A stretch of 43,421 nt of DNA, from assembly GCA_900541665.1 (NCBI GenBank), contig UQKV01000016.1, positions 1-43,421 of the forward strand, read 5' to 3'. The notes beneath the pieces are model-generated. The model saw nothing but the letters and a program-made list of their open reading frames with translations, ran no database searches and was not told where the DNA came from. Of the stretch, positions 26,111 to 34,110 are shown in pieces; positions within the stretch are counted from its first letter, which is position 1, and every line of letters starts with the position of its first letter. The DNA is from an uncultured Collinsella sp. (GTDB taxonomy: Bacteria; Actinomycetota; Coriobacteriia; Coriobacteriales; Coriobacteriaceae). A program made the translations under genes and the position numbers.

Positions 26111-27381
26111 TGAAACAGGAAACCAACACCGCTGCCACCACGCTCGAGCAGGTCAACGCTATGCCGGCCGCCACTTGGGGCTGGCTCAAGATGAACCAGA
26201 CCAAGCTCGAGCTTTCGGACGAACTTGCCGCCGCTCCCGCCGAGGCCGTTGAGGTTGAGGGCCTGGAAGAGCAGTTTGCTGGCACGGCCGACGCGTTTAA
26301 CGCCGCCATGGAGGCCATGGCCGAGCGCTTCCCCGAGCGCCGCGCCTCCGCCCCCGGCGACGCCGCCGACCGCGCCCGCATCACGCCCGAGACCGAGCTC
26401 GACGTGCCCGCCACCTCCGTCTATCAGGCCGGCGCCATCAAACTCGAGGAGGAGCTCTCCCCCGCCGAGGCCTTCGAGACCGGCATGGGCGAGGCCGCCT
26501 ACGCCTACTTGGCCGATCACGCCACCAAGCGCGTCGTCATCGATGTGCCCGCGTACGGACGCGCCACGGTTACCGTGCGCGTGAGCGGTGTCGACGCCGC
26601 CGCGGCCATCGCCGCTATCGATGTCGTCGCCCGTCCGCAGGCAACGCTCGACTTGCAGATCACCCTGGACTCCCCCGTTGCCGGCGAGGGCGTCGTGGGC
26701 TCCGTGCTGCGCGTGTGCGCCCACGAGTACGCCACCGTCAACGTGACCTGCACACAGACGCTCGACGACAGCTGGATCGCACTCGATGACTCCGGCCTGT
26801 TCCTGGACGAGGGCGTGCGCGTCAACGTGCAGCACACTGTCCTGGGTGCCGGCGCCAGCGCCACCGGCCTTGCCGGCGACCTGCTGGGCGATACCGCCAA
26901 GGTGACCATCGATACCGATTACCTGGGCGCCCGCGAGCAGGTGCGCGACTTTAACTACGAGCTGCGCCACCGCGGTTGCAAGACCGAGTGCGAGATCGAC
27001 GCCAACGGCGTGCTGACTGGCACGTCCAAGAAGGTCTACCGCGGCACCATCGATCTCGTGCACGGCTGCAAGGGCGCCGTCGGCACCGAACGCGAGACGG
27101 TGCTTTTGGCCAACAAGGGTGTCGATAACAAGACCGTTCCCGTCATCCTCTGCGACGAGGACGATGTTGCTGGCAACCACGGCGCCACCATCGGTCACGT
27201 CCGCGACGAGCAGCTGTTCTACCTCGCCTGCCGCGGCCTTGACCAAAACGCCGCCGAGGACCTGTTCATCCGCGCCAAGCTGGAGGACGCCGCGCTTTCC
27301 GCCACCGACGAGCGCACCCGCGCAGCCGTCGTCCGCCTGGGCAACAACCTGATCGACAACTTTGAAGAGGAGCTCGCATGA
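26110..27381 (+). CDS. sufD: SufD, partner scaffold subunit
   Basis: The 423-residue protein is the SufB paralog that pairs with it in SufBC2D and helps iron acquisition. The N-terminal ~130 residues are variable, acidic and alanine-rich. The C-terminal beta-helix domain is conserved, with TDYLGAREQVRDFNYELRH, ANGVLTGTSKKVYRG and NHGATIGHVRDEQLFYL. The stop overlaps the sufS start as ATGA, so translation is coupled on both sides. Confidence 0.93.
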   Translation: MKQETNTAATTLEQVNAMPAATWGWLKMNQTKLELSDELAAAPAEAVEVEGLEEQFAGTADAFNAAMEAMAERFPERRASAPGDAADRARITPETELDVPATSVYQAGAIKLEEELSPAEAFETGMGEAAYAYLADHATKRVVIDVPAYGRATVTVRVSGVDAAAAIAAIDVVARPQATLDLQITLDSPVAGEGVVGSVLRVCAHEYATVNVTCTQTLDDSWIALDDSGLFLDEGVRVNVQHTVLGAGASATGLAGDLLGDTAKVTIDTDYLGAREQVRDFNYELRHRGCKTECEIDANGVLTGTSKKVYRGTIDLVHGCKGAVGTERETVLLANKGVDNKTVPVILCDEDDVAGNHGATIGHVRDEQLFYLACRGLDQNAAEDLFIRAKLEDAALSATDERTRAAVVRLGNNLIDNFEEELA

Positions 27382-28703
27382 TCGACACCGAGCACGTTAA
27401 ATGCGATACCTGCACTGCCCCCGAGCCCATGGAGCTCGACGCCAGCGACGAGGCTTCGCGCGGCTGGCCCACCGTAGACATCGAGACCAACCCCTACAAG
27501 GCGCAGTTCCCGCTGTTTCAGCAGCACCCCGAGATCGCCTTCCTCGATAGCGCCGCCACCGCGCAGCGCCCTGCCTGTGTGCTCGACGCCGAGCGCGACT
27601 TCTATCAGCGCATGAACGCCAACCCCCTGCGTGGCCTGTACTCGCTGTCCGTCGAGGCAACCGACGCCATCGCGAAGGTCCGCCAGCAGATCGCCGACCT
27701 CATCGGCGCCTCGCAGGCCAACGAGGTCGTCTTCACCCGCAACACGAGCGAGTCGCTCAACCTGGTCGCCAAGAGCTTTGCGCCCACAGTGCTCGAACCG
27801 GGCGACGAGGTCGTCATCACCATCATGGAGCACCACTCCAACCTGATTCCGTGGCAGCAGGTCTGCCGCGAGACCGGCGCCAAGCTCGTCTACCTCTACC
27901 CCACCAAGACCGGCCAGCTCACCACCGAGGAGGTTCTTGCCAAGGTGGGTCCCAAGACCAAGATCCTGGCCGTGGGACAGGTCTCCAACGTGTTGGGCGT
28001 CGAGAACCCAGTCAAGAACCTCGGCAAGCTCGTGCACAAGTACGGCGGCTACCTGGTCGTCGACGGTGCGCAGTCGCTGCCGCACATGCCGGTCGATGTG
28101 GCCGACCTGGGCGCCGACTTCTTTGCCTTTAGCGCGCACAAGGCCATGGGCCCCATGGGCATTGGCGTGCTGTGGGGCAAGATGGACCTGCTCAACGCCA
28201 TGCCGCCCATGCTCACCGGCGGCGAGATGATCGATTCGGTCACCGAGCAGGACGCCGTCTGGGCGCCCGTCCCCGAGAAGTTCGAGGCCGGCACGCAGGA
28301 CGCCGCCGGCATCTTCGCCACGGGTGCGGCACTCGACTACCTCGTCAACACGGTTGGCTACGAAAACATCCAGGCACGCGAGCAGGCACTCGTCCACTAC
28401 CTGATGGGCGAACTCATGCAGCTCGACTTTGTCCAGATCATCGGCTCCATCTACTGGGACAACCATCACGGCGTCGTCAGCTTTAACGTCAAGGGTATCC
28501 ACCCGCACGACGTCGCGAGCATCATGGACATGGACGGCGTGTGCATCCGTGCCGGTCACCACTGCGCGCAGCCGCTGCTTACCTGGCTGGGCGTCGAGAA
28601 CCTCGCCTGCTGCCGCGCCAGCGTGGCCTTCTACAACGACAAGGCCGACATCGATAAGTTCATCGCCGGCCTGCATCACGTTTGGAGCACGTTCAATGGG
28701 TAA
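27378..28703 (+). CDS. sufS: SufS, group II cysteine desulfurase
   Basis: The 441-residue PLP enzyme removes sulfur from L-cysteine and hands it to SufU. FSAHKAMGPMGIGVLWG contains the PLP lysine, EHHSNLIPW the conserved His, and RAGHHCAQPLL the active-site cysteine loop. The N-terminus has about 35 residues beyond the usual start, including a CDTC motif near residue 9, which is not part of the standard fold. The start overlaps the sufD stop (ATGA) and the 3' end overlaps sufU by eight bases. Confidence 0.95.
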   Translation: MIDTEHVKCDTCTAPEPMELDASDEASRGWPTVDIETNPYKAQFPLFQQHPEIAFLDSAATAQRPACVLDAERDFYQRMNANPLRGLYSLSVEATDAIAKVRQQIADLIGASQANEVVFTRNTSESLNLVAKSFAPTVLEPGDEVVITIMEHHSNLIPWQQVCRETGAKLVYLYPTKTGQLTTEEVLAKVGPKTKILAVGQVSNVLGVENPVKNLGKLVHKYGGYLVVDGAQSLPHMPVDVADLGADFFAFSAHKAMGPMGIGVLWGKMDLLNAMPPMLTGGEMIDSVTEQDAVWAPVPEKFEAGTQDAAGIFATGAALDYLVNTVGYENIQAREQALVHYLMGELMQLDFVQIIGSIYWDNHHGVVSFNVKGIHPHDVASIMDMDGVCIRAGHHCAQPLLTWLGVENLACCRASVAFYNDKADIDKFIAGLHHVWSTFNG

Positions 28704-29130
28704 TCTGTACACCTCCACCACGTTTATGGAGCACAACTCGCACCCCGACTACAAGTACGAGATGGATGCCCCCACGCACGAGCACGACGGCATCAACCCC
28801 AGCTGCGGCGACGAGCTCACCTTGCAGCTGCGCGTCAAGAACGGTGTGATCGAGGAGGCCTCCTTTACCGGCCACGGCTGCGCCATCAGTCAGGCCAGCG
28901 CCGACATCATGGCCGACCTCATCACCGGCGAGACCGTCGAGGAAGCTCACCGCTTGGCAGAGCTCTTCCTCGCCATGATCCGCGGCGAAAAGCTCTCCGA
29001 GGAGGACCTGGAAGACCTGGATGAAGCCGCCCAGCTCCAGGACATCTCGCACATGCCCGCCCGCGTCAAATGCGCCGAGCTCGCCTGGCGCACCCTCAAC
29101 GGCATGCTCACGGGACAAAATAATCAGTAG
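28696..29130 (+). CDS. sufU: SufU, zinc-dependent sulfur acceptor
   Basis: The 144-residue protein accepts sulfur from SufS. NPSCGDELTL supplies Cys and Asp, GHGCAISQASADIM the second Cys and RVKCAELAW the third, the zinc-ligand set of SufU. The 18-21 residue insertion between the second and third Cys, typical of SufU over IscU, is present in the acidic EKLSEEDLEDLDEA region. I chose ATG 28696 (MGNLYTS), inside the end of sufS. Its last codons contain the left arm of the inverted repeat at 29112-29148. Confidence 0.95.
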   Translation: MGNLYTSTTFMEHNSHPDYKYEMDAPTHEHDGINPSCGDELTLQLRVKNGVIEEASFTGHGCAISQASADIMADLITGETVEEAHRLAELFLAMIRGEKLSEEDLEDLDEAAQLQDISHMPARVKCAELAWRTLNGMLTGQNNQ

Positions 29131-29148
29131 AACTTGTCCCAAATCTTA
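29112..29148. repeat. Inverted repeat GGGACAA-N15-TTGTCCCAAATCTTA, copy 2
   Basis: GGGACAA (29112-29118) lies in the last codons of sufU and TTGTCCC (29134-29140) just after its stop, with 15 bases between, exactly as in copy 1. The right arm plus tail (15 bases) is identical in both copies. It lies 48 bases from the 3' end of the RAYT-type transposase gene. Confidence 0.75.
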
Positions 29149-29159
29149 AGATTTTTGTT

Positions 29160-29195
29160 GGCCGAATCGCTTGACAAGAGTGGTTCGGCCATTTT
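29160..29195 (+). terminator. Terminator of the suf operon
   Basis: GGCCGAA (29160-29166) and TTCGGCC (29184-29190) form a perfect stem, with an inner CTT-GAC-AAG stem that extends the hairpin, followed by ATTTTCTATT. It sits 30 bases beyond sufU. The T-rich tail is only on the plus strand, so it fits suf and not the convergent transposase gene. Confidence 0.75.
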
Positions 29196-30005
29196 CTATT
29201 CCGAGAGCTCAGCCTGTGCCTTCACCCGCGCATAAGCGCGCACGATACGAGATACGGTACTCTTGCTGATTCCCGTATACCGTTCGACCTCGCGCACCGT
29301 GTAGCCGCCATCGTGCAGAGCGAAAATGATTCTGTCTCGCCGCGAGGGCGCAACGGTCTTGAGTTCGTTGAGCGGAACCCCGAGGCTCTTCGCCATCTTG
29401 TCGGCAAAGGCGTGGCGTTCCCACTCCGTCTCTTTCATATCGCACAGCGCTGGCTCACTGCCGTCGGGCGCCGAAAGCGAATAGGCAATAAAGCCCTCGG
29501 CAGAACCAAAAAGCTCAAGCACGCAAGAAGGATCAGAAAATCCCCTCGCGACATCGGCCGCGTCACCGTCGTAAGCGCACAAATGCTCCGCAAAGCTACT
29601 CCAGGGATAACGCTCTATTAGGCTAACGCCCGCCTCCTGCGGATCGGCGTGTACGGAGCGAATAGCCTCCATCACCTGCCAGTCGGTATCGAGCGAGCGC
29701 CGGTCAAAACGGTTCTGGAACAGATGCCCTGTGCGCCCCGTGCGTTTATTGAACCGCCGCGCGTACGTCAAAAGCAACCGGTGCATCGCCGCGCTCATCC
29801 TGTCCTCGTAATCTGTAAGCACCAAATGCACGTGATTGCCCATAAGGCACCAGGCGATAACCGTCACACCCTCCTCGCAGCAGCACTCGCGCATCAGCTC
29901 CAAAAACTCCCACCGGTCTTCATCGCCCTCAAAGATGAGCTGTTTGCCCACACCGCGAGCACAGACATGGTAAAAGCCGGTAACCGTTCTCCAAACGCGC
30001 TGCAT
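29196..30005 (-). CDS. RAYT-type (REP-associated) Y1 transposase with C-terminal helix-turn-helix
   Basis: I start at ATG 30005 (MQRVWRT, 269 residues), six bases after AAGGGAG. The Y1/HUH transposase fold is seen from YHVCARGVGKQLIF through WCLMGNHVHLVL, whose HVH gives the metal-binding HUH motif, to LLTYARRFNKRTGRTGHLFQNRF, whose Tyr is the likely nucleophile. The C-terminus adds VREVERYTGISKSTVSRIVRAYA, a helix-turn-helix common in Gram-positive relatives. RAYTs are single-copy domesticated enzymes linked to short palindromic REP sequences. No terminal inverted repeats are seen beside it. It sits between two Fe-S operons. Confidence 0.85.
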   Translation of the reverse strand: MQRVWRTVTGFYHVCARGVGKQLIFEGDEDRWEFLELMRECCCEEGVTVIAWCLMGNHVHLVLTDYEDRMSAAMHRLLLTYARRFNKRTGRTGHLFQNRFDRRSLDTDWQVMEAIRSVHADPQEAGVSLIERYPWSSFAEHLCAYDGDAADVARGFSDPSCVLELFGSAEGFIAYSLSAPDGSEPALCDMKETEWERHAFADKMAKSLGVPLNELKTVAPSRRDRIIFALHDGGYTVREVERYTGISKSTVSRIVRAYARVKAQAELSE

Positions 30006-30408
30006 GGCGCTCCCTTCGCCGGGATCTGCTTGCCATCCAATACAGCACGATTGAAGCGTGCCATCAAAACATTCACGCAAAACAATGCACTCGCGCGGCC
30101 AAAGGCAGCAAACAGGCGGCGAACGGCACCGTTGCAACAGGTCAACCCCTGCAACGCTTACAAGAGCCGACCAAAAGCTAGCCAAAGACGGACCCCCTCT
30201 ACGGAGGTTCGCGACCACAGAACATAGAGTTAAACCGTTTCAATTAAAACTTCCGGACTTCTCGCTACGAAAACTGAGCCGTTCGCCGAATATTCCGTGC
30301 ATTTCGCGGTATTATAGGGGCTGCATGTCATGTCCCTTTCGAAGGGTCGCCCGGCAATCGCCAGCCACGACCCCCAGACGGGACGCCAACACGATAGAGA
30401 GGAGAGGC
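30006..30408. other. Intergenic region upstream of the scaffold/GGGtGRT operon
   Basis: These 403 bases separate the divergent RAYT and scaffold genes. The frame of the scaffold gene stays open back to 30058, but the translation there is Arg-rich and unlike any domain, so I treat it as non-coding. TATTAT at 30310-30315 could be a -10 element, with no good -35. GAGAGGAGAGGC just before 30409 is the ribosome-binding site. I see no terminator or RNA gene. Confidence 0.5.
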
Positions 30409-31143
30409 ATGCAGTACTCACAGGAAGTGGAGAACATGTGCCCCGTTGCCAAGGGTGCATACCACGGCCCCGCACCCATCCCCGAGGAGGGCAAGTGGGT
30501 CCAGGCTAAGGAGATTTCCGACATCTCCGGTCTTACGCACGGTGTGGGTTGGTGCGCACCTCAGCAGGGCGCCTGCAAGCTCACGCTGAACGTCAAGGAC
30601 GGCATCATCGAGGAGGCCCTCGTTGAGACCATCGGCTGCTCGGGCATGACCCACTCTGCCGCCATGGCTTCCGAGATCCTTCCCGGTAAGACCATCCTCG
30701 AGGCCCTCAACACCGACCTCGTCTGCGACGCCATCAACGTTGCTATGCGCGAGATCTTCCTGCAGATCGTTTACGGCCGCAGCCAGACCGCGTTCTCCGA
30801 GGGCGGCCTGCCCGTGGGCGCCTCCCTCGACGACCTCGGCAAGGGCCTTCGCTCTCAGGTCGGCACCATGTTCGGCACCAAGGCCAAGGGCGCCCGTTAC
30901 CTCGAGCTCGCTCAGGGCTACGTCACCCGCATGGCTCTCAACGACAAGAACGAGATCATCGCATTCGAGTTCCTGAACCTCGGCAAGTTCACCGACGCCG
31001 TCAAGGCCGGCAAGACCCCCGAGGAGGCCATCGCTGGCGCTATGGGCCACTATGGTCAGTGGGAGAACGCTGCCAAGTACATCGACCCGCGCACCGACGA
31101 GGAGACTCACTCCGTCGCCAGCGTGTTCCCGGTTCACGAGTAG
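30409..31143 (+). CDS. NifU-like Fe-S scaffold domain protein paired with GGGtGRT protein
   Basis: I start at ATG 30409 (MQYSQEVENMC, 244 residues). Residues ~45-115 resemble the NifU/IscU N-terminal scaffold: WCAPQQGACKLTLNV, DGIIEEALVETIGCSGMTHSA and LPGKTILEAL follow the NifU order of a Cys, then GC-x-x-x, then a KT-x-x-EAL helix. The usual third ligand Cys is not at its normal place. LVCDAI offers another. The C-terminal half (GRSQTAFSEGG, then ELAQGYVTRMALND) is family-specific. It lies 18 bases from the GGGtGRT gene and is expected to act with it. The function is unknown, but cluster handling or sulfur transfer is a reasonable inference. Confidence 0.85.
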   Translation: MQYSQEVENMCPVAKGAYHGPAPIPEEGKWVQAKEISDISGLTHGVGWCAPQQGACKLTLNVKDGIIEEALVETIGCSGMTHSAAMASEILPGKTILEALNTDLVCDAINVAMREIFLQIVYGRSQTAFSEGGLPVGASLDDLGKGLRSQVGTMFGTKAKGARYLELAQGYVTRMALNDKNEIIAFEFLNLGKFTDAVKAGKTPEEAIAGAMGHYGQWENAAKYIDPRTDEETHSVASVFPVHE

Positions 31144-31161
31144 AAAGGGAGGGAAATAACT

Positions 31162-32166
31162 ATGACTGTTACGTTCGAAGGTTACGAGCGCCGCGCTGAC
31201 AAGATCAACAAGTGCCTCGCCGACAACGGCATCGCCTCCCTCGAGGAAGCTCTGCAGATCTGCACCGACAAGGGCTTCAACCCGCGTGAGATCGTCAACA
31301 ACACCCAGTCCATCGCCTTCCAGAACGCCGAGTGGGCCTACACCCTCGGTTGCGCTCTCGCTGTCAAGCGTGGCGCCAAGTCCGCTTCTGAGGCTGCCGC
31401 CATCATCGGCGAGGGCATCCAGGCCTTCACCGTTCCCGGCTCCGTCGCCGAGGACCGCAAGGTCGGTCTGGGCCACGGCAACCTGGGCGCTATGCTGCTC
31501 TCCGACGACACCGAGTGCTTCGCCTTCCTGGCCGGTCACGAGTCCTTCGCTGCCGCTGAGGGCGCTATCGGCCTGGCTCTAAACGCCAACAAGGCTCGCA
31601 AGAAGCCGCTGCGCGTCATCCTCAACGGTCTGGGCAAGGACGCTGCTCAGATCATCGCCCGCATCAACGGCTTCACCTACGTGAAGACCCAGTTCGACTA
31701 CTTCACGGGCGAGCTCAAGGTCGTCGAGACCATCCCCTACTCCGATGGTCCCCGCGCCGCCGTCAACTGCTACGGCGCCGACGACGTCCGCGAGGGCGTT
31801 GCCATCATGTGGCACGAGAACGTCGACATCTCGATCACCGGTAACTCCACCAACCCCACGCGCTTCCAGCACCCCGTCGCTGGCACCTACAAGAAGGAGC
31901 GCCTCGAGGCTGGCAAGAAGTACTTCTCCGTTGCTTCTGGTGGCGGCACTGGTCGTACCCTGCACCCGGACAACATGGGCGCCGGCCCTGCCTCTTACGG
32001 CATGACCGACACCATGGGCCGTATGCACTCCGACGCCCAGTTCGCCGGTTCTTCCTCCGTGCCTGCGCACGTTGACATGATGGGTCTCATCGGCATGGGC
32101 AACAACCCCATGGTCGGTGCCACCGTCGCCTGCGCTGTCGCCGTCGAGGAGGCCCTCAAGGCCTAA
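31162..32166 (+). CDS. GGGtGRT family protein of unknown function
   Basis: The 334-residue cytosolic protein carries the family-naming motif GGGTGRT at residues 260-266, inside YFSVASGGGTGRTLHPDN. Other features are glycine-rich GLGHGNLGAMLL and RVILNGLGKDAA, and HENVDISITGNSTNPTRF. I see no transmembrane segment or Cys cluster (only a few single Cys). The family is conserved in anaerobes, nearly always next to the NifU-like protein as here. The gene uses a GAAAGGGAGGG ribosome-binding site and looks highly expressed by its codon choice. A nucleotide- or cofactor-binding role is possible but unproven. Confidence 0.9.
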   Translation: MTVTFEGYERRADKINKCLADNGIASLEEALQICTDKGFNPREIVNNTQSIAFQNAEWAYTLGCALAVKRGAKSASEAAAIIGEGIQAFTVPGSVAEDRKVGLGHGNLGAMLLSDDTECFAFLAGHESFAAAEGAIGLALNANKARKKPLRVILNGLGKDAAQIIARINGFTYVKTQFDYFTGELKVVETIPYSDGPRAAVNCYGADDVREGVAIMWHENVDISITGNSTNPTRFQHPVAGTYKKERLEAGKKYFSVASGGGTGRTLHPDNMGAGPASYGMTDTMGRMHSDAQFAGSSSVPAHVDMMGLIGMGNNPMVGATVACAVAVEEALKA

Positions 32167-32201
32167 TCGCGCCCGCGCGATGCTCATATAGTTGAGCTTT
32201 G

Positions 32202-32236
32202 GAGCCGCTGCCTTTCGAGGTGGCGGCTCTATTTGT
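32202..32236 (+). terminator. Terminator of the scaffold/GGGtGRT operon
   Basis: AGCCGCTGCC and GGTGGCGGCT form a ten-pair stem (one G-T pair) with a short loop, followed by CTATTTGTTTG. It is 35 bases beyond the stop of the GGGtGRT gene. The rest of 32237-32422 leads into the flavoprotein gene and shows no other gene. Confidence 0.8.
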
Positions 32237-32422
32237 TTGCGCTGTCGCAGGGTAGCTAATGCCGATATATCAGTTGGGGCGAAATACAAGATGTGATGAG
32301 ATGGAGCGTCAGAGCGTCCATGACGCCCACCTGCCATATTTGCCCTTTACCGATTTGCCGAGTCTTTGCGGCCCCATTGCCGATCACCCGTGCGACAATG
32401 CGCCGGACGAGAAAGGAATCCG

Positions 32423-33949
32423 ATGGAATCGACTGATGTACTGGTAATTGGATCTGGCATTGCGGGCCTTTGCGCCGCCATCGAAGCGGCACGCACGGGT
32501 GCAACCGTCACTGTGGCAAGCGCCGGCAAGACTATGAGTGGATCGAGCTTCTTCCCCGGAACCTGGGGCCTAGGGCTTATCGGACCCGTTAACGAAGACG
32601 ACGAGCAGGACCTCATCGACACCATCCTGGCCGTCGGCGGCGGCGTTGCCGACCCCGAACTCGTCCAAGCGTTCGTCCACGGCATTCCCCAAGCGATTGA
32701 CTGGCTCGAGCAAGACCTGGGCGTTGAGCTCCAGCGTCCGCAAAGCGCCAAGAGTGCTCAACAAAAGCAATTTATCCCCTGCTTTGACCACAAGACGCGC
32801 ATGTGGCGCGGCCTCACCCGCAAGCCCCTTGAGGACGCTCTGACGACCTGGATCGAGTCGCTTGGCATTCGCCTGCTCCCCCGCCATGAGCTTATCGACC
32901 TTGTTGAGGACACGAACGGCAGAATAACCGGAACCGTACTCTACGACCTTACCGAAAATCGAATCGTGCCCTTTGCTGCCAAGGCCACGATCATCGCAGC
33001 CGGTGGCACAGGCGGCCTTTTCGAGCGCAGCCTTACGTCGGCTGATGTGCTCAGCTCCTCGCAGGCCATCGCACTGGCGCACGGCGCAACACTTACTAAT
33101 ATAGAGTTCATGCAGATGATGCCTGGCTTCATCGAGCCCAGGCGTAACTTGGTCTTCAACGAGAAAACCTGGCGCTACGTGCATGTAGACCAGCCGGTAG
33201 ATATTGCCGACGACAAGCTGGACGACCTGCTCGAGCAGCGCTCTGGATATGGTCCCTTCACGTCACGCTTGGCCTCCCGCGCTATCGATCTCGTCATCGA
33301 TCAGGCAGGTGTCGAAGGCCTGGCACTCCACTACGACTTCCCCCGCGAGGATGTCCCAGAGTTTGTGCAGACCTTTGCCACCTGGCTGCAAGACGAGCAC
33401 GGCATCGCGCCGACCGACGAGATGCGCGTTGCGATGTATGCCCACGCCGCTAACGGCGGCATCAAGATCGATAAGACCGCGCACACGGGCGTTGAGGGCC
33501 TCTACGCTTGCGGCGAGGCGACAGGCGGCATGCACGGCGCCGACCGCATTGGTGGCTTGTCAAGCGCCAACGGCATCGTATTCGGACGCATCGCGGGCGC
33601 ATCGGCAGCCCTTGCAGCGCAGAAAGAGCCTGAGGCGGCCCTGAAGGCGGATATCACCCTCCCCCAGTACGGCATTGCCACAACAGATGCCGAACGCCTG
33701 ACACACAGCCTTAGGCACACGATGAGCACCTTTTGCATGATCAACAGGAGCGAAACAGGCCTATCCGAGGCCCTGCAACAGCTTGAAAGTCTGCAAGACA
33801 AGGCCATGGCGCTGAGCAAGCCGCATGCCGATGACAGCGAGATCGCAGCCCTCGCCCGCCTGCAATCGCAGATTCGACTAGCACAGGAAATGGTCAAAGC
33901 CATGCGCAAGCGAACTGAAAGCTTAGGTTCGCACTATCGAGCAGACTAA
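32423..33949 (+). CDS. FAD-dependent oxidoreductase, L-aspartate oxidase/fumarate reductase-like
   Basis: I start at ATG 32423 (508 residues), with AGAAAGGA nearby upstream. VLVIGSGIAGLCAAIEAARTG is the FAD-binding Rossmann motif. IIAAGGTGGLFE and the late block GLYACGEATGGMHGADR then GGLSSANGIVFGRIAG are the standard FAD-contact segments of the NadB/SdhA/FrdA superfamily. HAANGGIKID occupies the position of the substrate-site HYTMGG of true L-aspartate oxidase, with differences, so I do not call it NadB. There is no nadA or nadC beside it. The C-terminal ~100 residues are helical. The substrate is unknown. Confidence 0.8.
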   Translation: MESTDVLVIGSGIAGLCAAIEAARTGATVTVASAGKTMSGSSFFPGTWGLGLIGPVNEDDEQDLIDTILAVGGGVADPELVQAFVHGIPQAIDWLEQDLGVELQRPQSAKSAQQKQFIPCFDHKTRMWRGLTRKPLEDALTTWIESLGIRLLPRHELIDLVEDTNGRITGTVLYDLTENRIVPFAAKATIIAAGGTGGLFERSLTSADVLSSSQAIALAHGATLTNIEFMQMMPGFIEPRRNLVFNEKTWRYVHVDQPVDIADDKLDDLLEQRSGYGPFTSRLASRAIDLVIDQAGVEGLALHYDFPREDVPEFVQTFATWLQDEHGIAPTDEMRVAMYAHAANGGIKIDKTAHTGVEGLYACGEATGGMHGADRIGGLSSANGIVFGRIAGASAALAAQKEPEAALKADITLPQYGIATTDAERLTHSLRHTMSTFCMINRSETGLSEALQQLESLQDKAMALSKPHADDSEIAALARLQSQIRLAQEMVKAMRKRTESLGSHYRAD

Positions 33950-34110
33950 GCCGAGCACCCCTCCAGAGCAGAACACAACTTCTCGATATTAATGGGTCCC
34001 GTGAGCTCAAAGCGACACAGGGCCCATTCGTGTCCGCGCGGGCAAATATACTCATTCTGAATACGGAGTCGACATAGTCCACGTAGACAAACGAACAGAA
34101 AGGAAGAGAT

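Noticed and set aside
24860..27246. Long minus-strand open frames opposite sufB and sufD
   Set aside because: Composition is Val/Gly/Leu/Asp/His-rich as expected from reverse-complemented high-GC codons. The plus-strand genes are unambiguous.
29196..30005. Insertion sequence of the IS200/IS605 type
   Set aside because: The protein is longer, with a C-terminal helix-turn-helix as in RAYTs, and there is no TnpB gene or element ends nearby.
30058..30408. Upstream extension of the NifU-like gene
   Set aside because: Basic, domain-free translation; a strong ribosome-binding site and family-like MQYSQEV start at 30409.
32423..33949. Calling the flavoprotein L-aspartate oxidase (nadB)
   Set aside because: FAD motifs fit the superfamily, but the substrate-site sequence differs and no nadA or nadC neighbours are present.
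33993..34026. Hairpin (GGGTCCC...GGGCCCA) between the flavoprotein gene and dinD
   Set aside because: The stem is imperfect, the loop is long and no T-run follows, so I do not call a terminator.
34040..34110. LexA/SOS box upstream of dinD
   Set aside because: I looked for GAAC-N4-GTTC and CTG-N10-CAG patterns and found neither, so SOS control is not claimed.
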